A stretch of 64,000 nt of DNA from Paenibacillus sp. YN15 (GTDB lineage Bacteria; Bacillota; Bacilli; Paenibacillales; NBRC-103111): the NCBI RefSeq assembly GCF_003285005.1, contig NZ_QMFA01000029.1, positions 25,280-89,279 on the forward strand. Direction: 5' to 3'. Position 1 is the stretch's first letter; every line of letters begins with the position of its first letter. Below the pieces are notes generated by a model. The model saw only the letters and a program-made list of their open reading frames with translations, was not told the DNA's origin and made no database searches. Shown piece after piece: positions 62,127 to 64,000 of the stretch. The position numbers and the translations under genes are program-made.

Positions 62127-63041
62127 ATGGCAGCCATACCGGCATTGGCCAAAAAAAAGCATGATTACGAGAACGGGGCCGGATATCTGTTTATTCTGCC
62201 TTGGATTATCGGCTTCCTGGCATTTACATGTATTCCCTTTATGTTCCTGATCTATTTTTCCTTTACCAAATATGATTTGCTCTCGTCCCCGCGCTGGATC
62301 GGGCTTCAGAATTATATCCACATTTTTACCCATGATCCCAAGTTCCTCACCTCATTGAAGGTGACCTTCCAGTATGTCATTACCGCCATTCCCCTGCGGC
62401 TTGCGGTGGCGCTGTTGATTGCCATGCTGCTGAATACCCGGAACAAGGGGATTGGGATGTACCGCACCGTGTTCTATATCCCGTCCATTATCGGAGGCAG
62501 CGTGGCGGTAGCGGTTATGTGGATTCAGCTTTTTGCCCGGGACGGGGCGGTGAACGCCATTGTGGAGATCGTCACCGGCGTCAATCCCGATGTATCCTGG
62601 ATTGTCAATCCGGATACGGCCATGTGGAGTCTGGTTCTGCTTGCTGTTTGGCAGTTCGGCTCCCCGATGGTGATTTTTCTGGCAGGGCTCAAGAATATCC
62701 CCGAATCCTACTATGAGGCAGCCATGATGGACGGAGCCAACGCTTTCCGGCGCTTTATGAAGATTACGCTGCCGCTTCTAAGCCCGGTCATGTTCTTCAA
62801 TCTGGTGATGCAGATCATCAACGGCTTTATGACCTTCACGCAAGGGTTGATTATTACGGGCGGAGGTCCTTTGGACAAGACGCTGTTCTATCAGCTGTAT
62901 GTGTACCGGAGAGGCTTTGAATTTTTTGAAATGGGCTATGCGGCGGCACTGTCCTGCATCATGCTGGTCATTGTCGGGGTGGCTACCGCCATCGTCTTCC
63001 GGACCTCCTCCAGATGGGTTTATTATGAGGCAAAGGAGTGA
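62127..63041 (+). CDS. Sugar ABC transporter permease (MalF/LacF-like)
   Basis: A CUT1 permease of 304 residues with six helices, starting 'GAGYLFILPWIIGFLAFTCIPFMFLIYFSFTKYDLLSSPRWIGLQNY' and carrying the EAA loop 'ESYYEAAMMDGANAFRRFMKITLPLLSP'. ATG 62127 is preferred over GTG 62118 because AGGGCGG sits 8 nt before it. It lies 24 bp after the binding protein gene and 4 bp before the second permease. The ATPase is supplied from elsewhere in the genome. Confidence 0.92.
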   Translation: MAAIPALAKKKHDYENGAGYLFILPWIIGFLAFTCIPFMFLIYFSFTKYDLLSSPRWIGLQNYIHIFTHDPKFLTSLKVTFQYVITAIPLRLAVALLIAMLLNTRNKGIGMYRTVFYIPSIIGGSVAVAVMWIQLFARDGAVNAIVEIVTGVNPDVSWIVNPDTAMWSLVLLAVWQFGSPMVIFLAGLKNIPESYYEAAMMDGANAFRRFMKITLPLLSPVMFFNLVMQIINGFMTFTQGLIITGGGPLDKTLFYQLYVYRRGFEFFEMGYAAALSCIMLVIVGVATAIVFRTSSRWVYYEAKE

Positions 63042-63045
63042 GACC

Positions 63046-63885
63046 ATGAAAAACCGCATCATGCCCAAAGTGCTTTTCCAAATCGTCTGTCTGTGCCTGA
63101 CCATGGTCTCCTTGTATCCAGTGCTCTGGATGATCGCCAGCTCGTTTAAGGAAAGCTCACGGGTGTTTGTGGATGCGTATTCCTTGATTCCCACGGAATG
63201 GCATTGGGAGAATTATACCCGGGGCTGGAAAGGCTTCGCAGGGCTGTCCTTTGCCGTTTTTTTCAAAAACACCATTGTCATTGTCGCCTTGTCGGTCACC
63301 GGGACGCTTCTGTCCTGCTCCCTGATCGCCTACGGCTTTGCCCGGATCAAATTCCGCTTTAAGAATTTCTGGTTCGGTACTGTGATGCTGAGTGTGCTGC
63401 TGCCCGGGCAGTTGATTCTGATTCCCCAGTACATTATCTTCTACAAAATCGGCTGGGTGAATACCATTCTGCCGCTGGTGGTCCCCATCTTTCTGGGCAG
63501 CGCCTTCTTCATCTTCCTGCTGCTCCAGTTTATGCGCTCCATCCCCGTGGAACTGGATGAATCGGCCAAAATCGACGGAGCCAACCGCTTCACCATCTAC
63601 ACCCGGATTATTCTGCCCCTGGTAGTGCCGGCGTTGGTGACCTCGGCCATCTTCGAGTTCTACTGGTCCTGGGATAAATTCTTCGAGCCGATGGTATATC
63701 TGGGCAAGCCCAAAATGTATACCGTCAGCGTGGCGATGCGCCTGTTTGCCGATCCCAGCACCCAAACGGACTGGTCGGCCATGTTCGCCATGGGCACCTT
63801 GTCGCTGCTTCCTCCCATTATCGTGTTTTTCATCTTCCAGCGCTACATCGTGGAGGGGATCAGCACTACGGGGCTGAAGGGGTAG
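63046..63885 (+). CDS. Sugar ABC transporter permease (MalG-like)
   Basis: The second permease, 279 residues with six helices: 'LTMVSLYPVLWMIASSFKESSRVF', 'AYGFARIKFRFKNFWFGTVMLSVLLPGQLILIPQYIIFYKIGWVNT', and EAA loop 'VELDESAKIDGANRFTIYTRIILPLV', ending 'YIVEGISTTGLKG'. The ATG at 63046 follows AAGGAG; a longer frame from 62899 overlaps the previous permease out of frame and is not used. It is the last gene of the importer operon. Confidence 0.93.
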   Translation: MKNRIMPKVLFQIVCLCLTMVSLYPVLWMIASSFKESSRVFVDAYSLIPTEWHWENYTRGWKGFAGLSFAVFFKNTIVIVALSVTGTLLSCSLIAYGFARIKFRFKNFWFGTVMLSVLLPGQLILIPQYIIFYKIGWVNTILPLVVPIFLGSAFFIFLLLQFMRSIPVELDESAKIDGANRFTIYTRIILPLVVPALVTSAIFEFYWSWDKFFEPMVYLGKPKMYTVSVAMRLFADPSTQTDWSAMFAMGTLSLLPPIIVFFIFQRYIVEGISTTGLKG

Positions 63886-63904
63886 CCGGTATATTTCCCT
63901 GATT

Positions 63905-63938
63905 GAGAAACGCTTCAGAAATGGAGCGTTTTCTTTTT
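63905..63938 (+). terminator. Terminator of the importer operon
   Basis: GAAACGCT pairs with AGCGTTTTC around a short loop, followed by TTTTTT, 20 bp after the stop codon. Confidence 0.75.
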
Positions 63939-63948
63939 TGTATACGAA

Positions 63949-63971
63949 AACCCCCAGTTCGACTGGGGGTT
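63949..63971 (-). terminator. Second hairpin, probably terminator of a minus-strand gene beyond the window
   Basis: A perfect 9-bp stem AACCCCCAG-TTCGA-CTGGGGGTT. On the minus strand it is followed by TTCG after a T run, so it would end a convergent gene lying to the right. Confidence 0.6.
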
Positions 63972-64000
63972 CTAAAAAGCTTAAAGCTATGAGTAGTCCA

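Noticed and set aside
1..64000. CRISPR array, tRNA, rRNA, riboswitch or intact insertion sequence
   Set aside because: None seen. The only arrays of spaced repeats are the four-unit composite elements, whose units alternate orientation and lack spacer-like regularity beyond four copies.

Overview
The window reads as chromosome of a Paenibacillus-like endospore-forming Firmicute. The evidence is an uninterrupted sigK, a BclB-type collagen-like exosporium protein, an S-layer-anchored 2275-residue exoprotein, repeated YesM/YesN two-component systems beside LplABC-type sugar importers with no ATPase gene of their own, strong GGAGG ribosome sites, and moderately high GC. No rRNA, tRNA, CRISPR array or intact transposase was seen.

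Layout. 2-6.4 kb: the end of an ABC exporter, a lipoprotein, and a drug-efflux-type ABC operon (two ABC-2 permeases plus an ATPase). That operon is divergent from a NarL-family sensor/regulator pair (LnrJK-LnrLMN-like architecture) at 6.5-8.3 kb. 8.3-11.4 kb: a large hybrid protein with two different histidine-kinase modules. 12-16.7 kb: exosporium protein, PIG-V-like glycosyltransferase, FNT channel, and SigK. 16.8-22.3 kb: galactokinase-like GHMP kinase, AraC regulator and GH38 alpha-mannosidase. 22.5-24 kb: alpha/beta hydrolase with a HTH-AbrB regulator. 24.2-31.4 kb: YesN, YesM, two permeases and a binding lipoprotein. 31.5-38.3 kb: the giant SLH protein with a CE4-type deacetylase domain.

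38.6-44.0 kb is a complete inducible glycopeptide-resistance cluster on the minus strand, vanR-vanS-vanW-vanH-(D-Ala-D-Lac ligase)-vanX. Its catalytic residues align with enterococcal VanX, VanA and VanH by number. A helically phased array of VanR-like boxes overlaps the vanW promoter. 44.5-47.8 kb: a ugpAEB-type glycerol-3-phosphate importer behind a Pho-box-like array. 48-52.5 kb: a lipoprotein, a MITE, and a TetR regulator plus DrrAB-type exporter that share an operator sequence. 52.5-63.9 kb: a plant-polysaccharide locus with a GH115 alpha-glucuronidase, AraC regulator, YesM/YesN pair and sugar importer. The YesM/YesN and importer operons carry the same 22-bp-period direct repeat at the same distance from the -10.

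The most unusual structure is a recurrent intergenic element at 11.64, 38.36 and 44.19 kb. Each copy has two direct units exactly 50 bp apart followed by two inverted units exactly 50 bp apart. Two of these elements bracket the van cluster.
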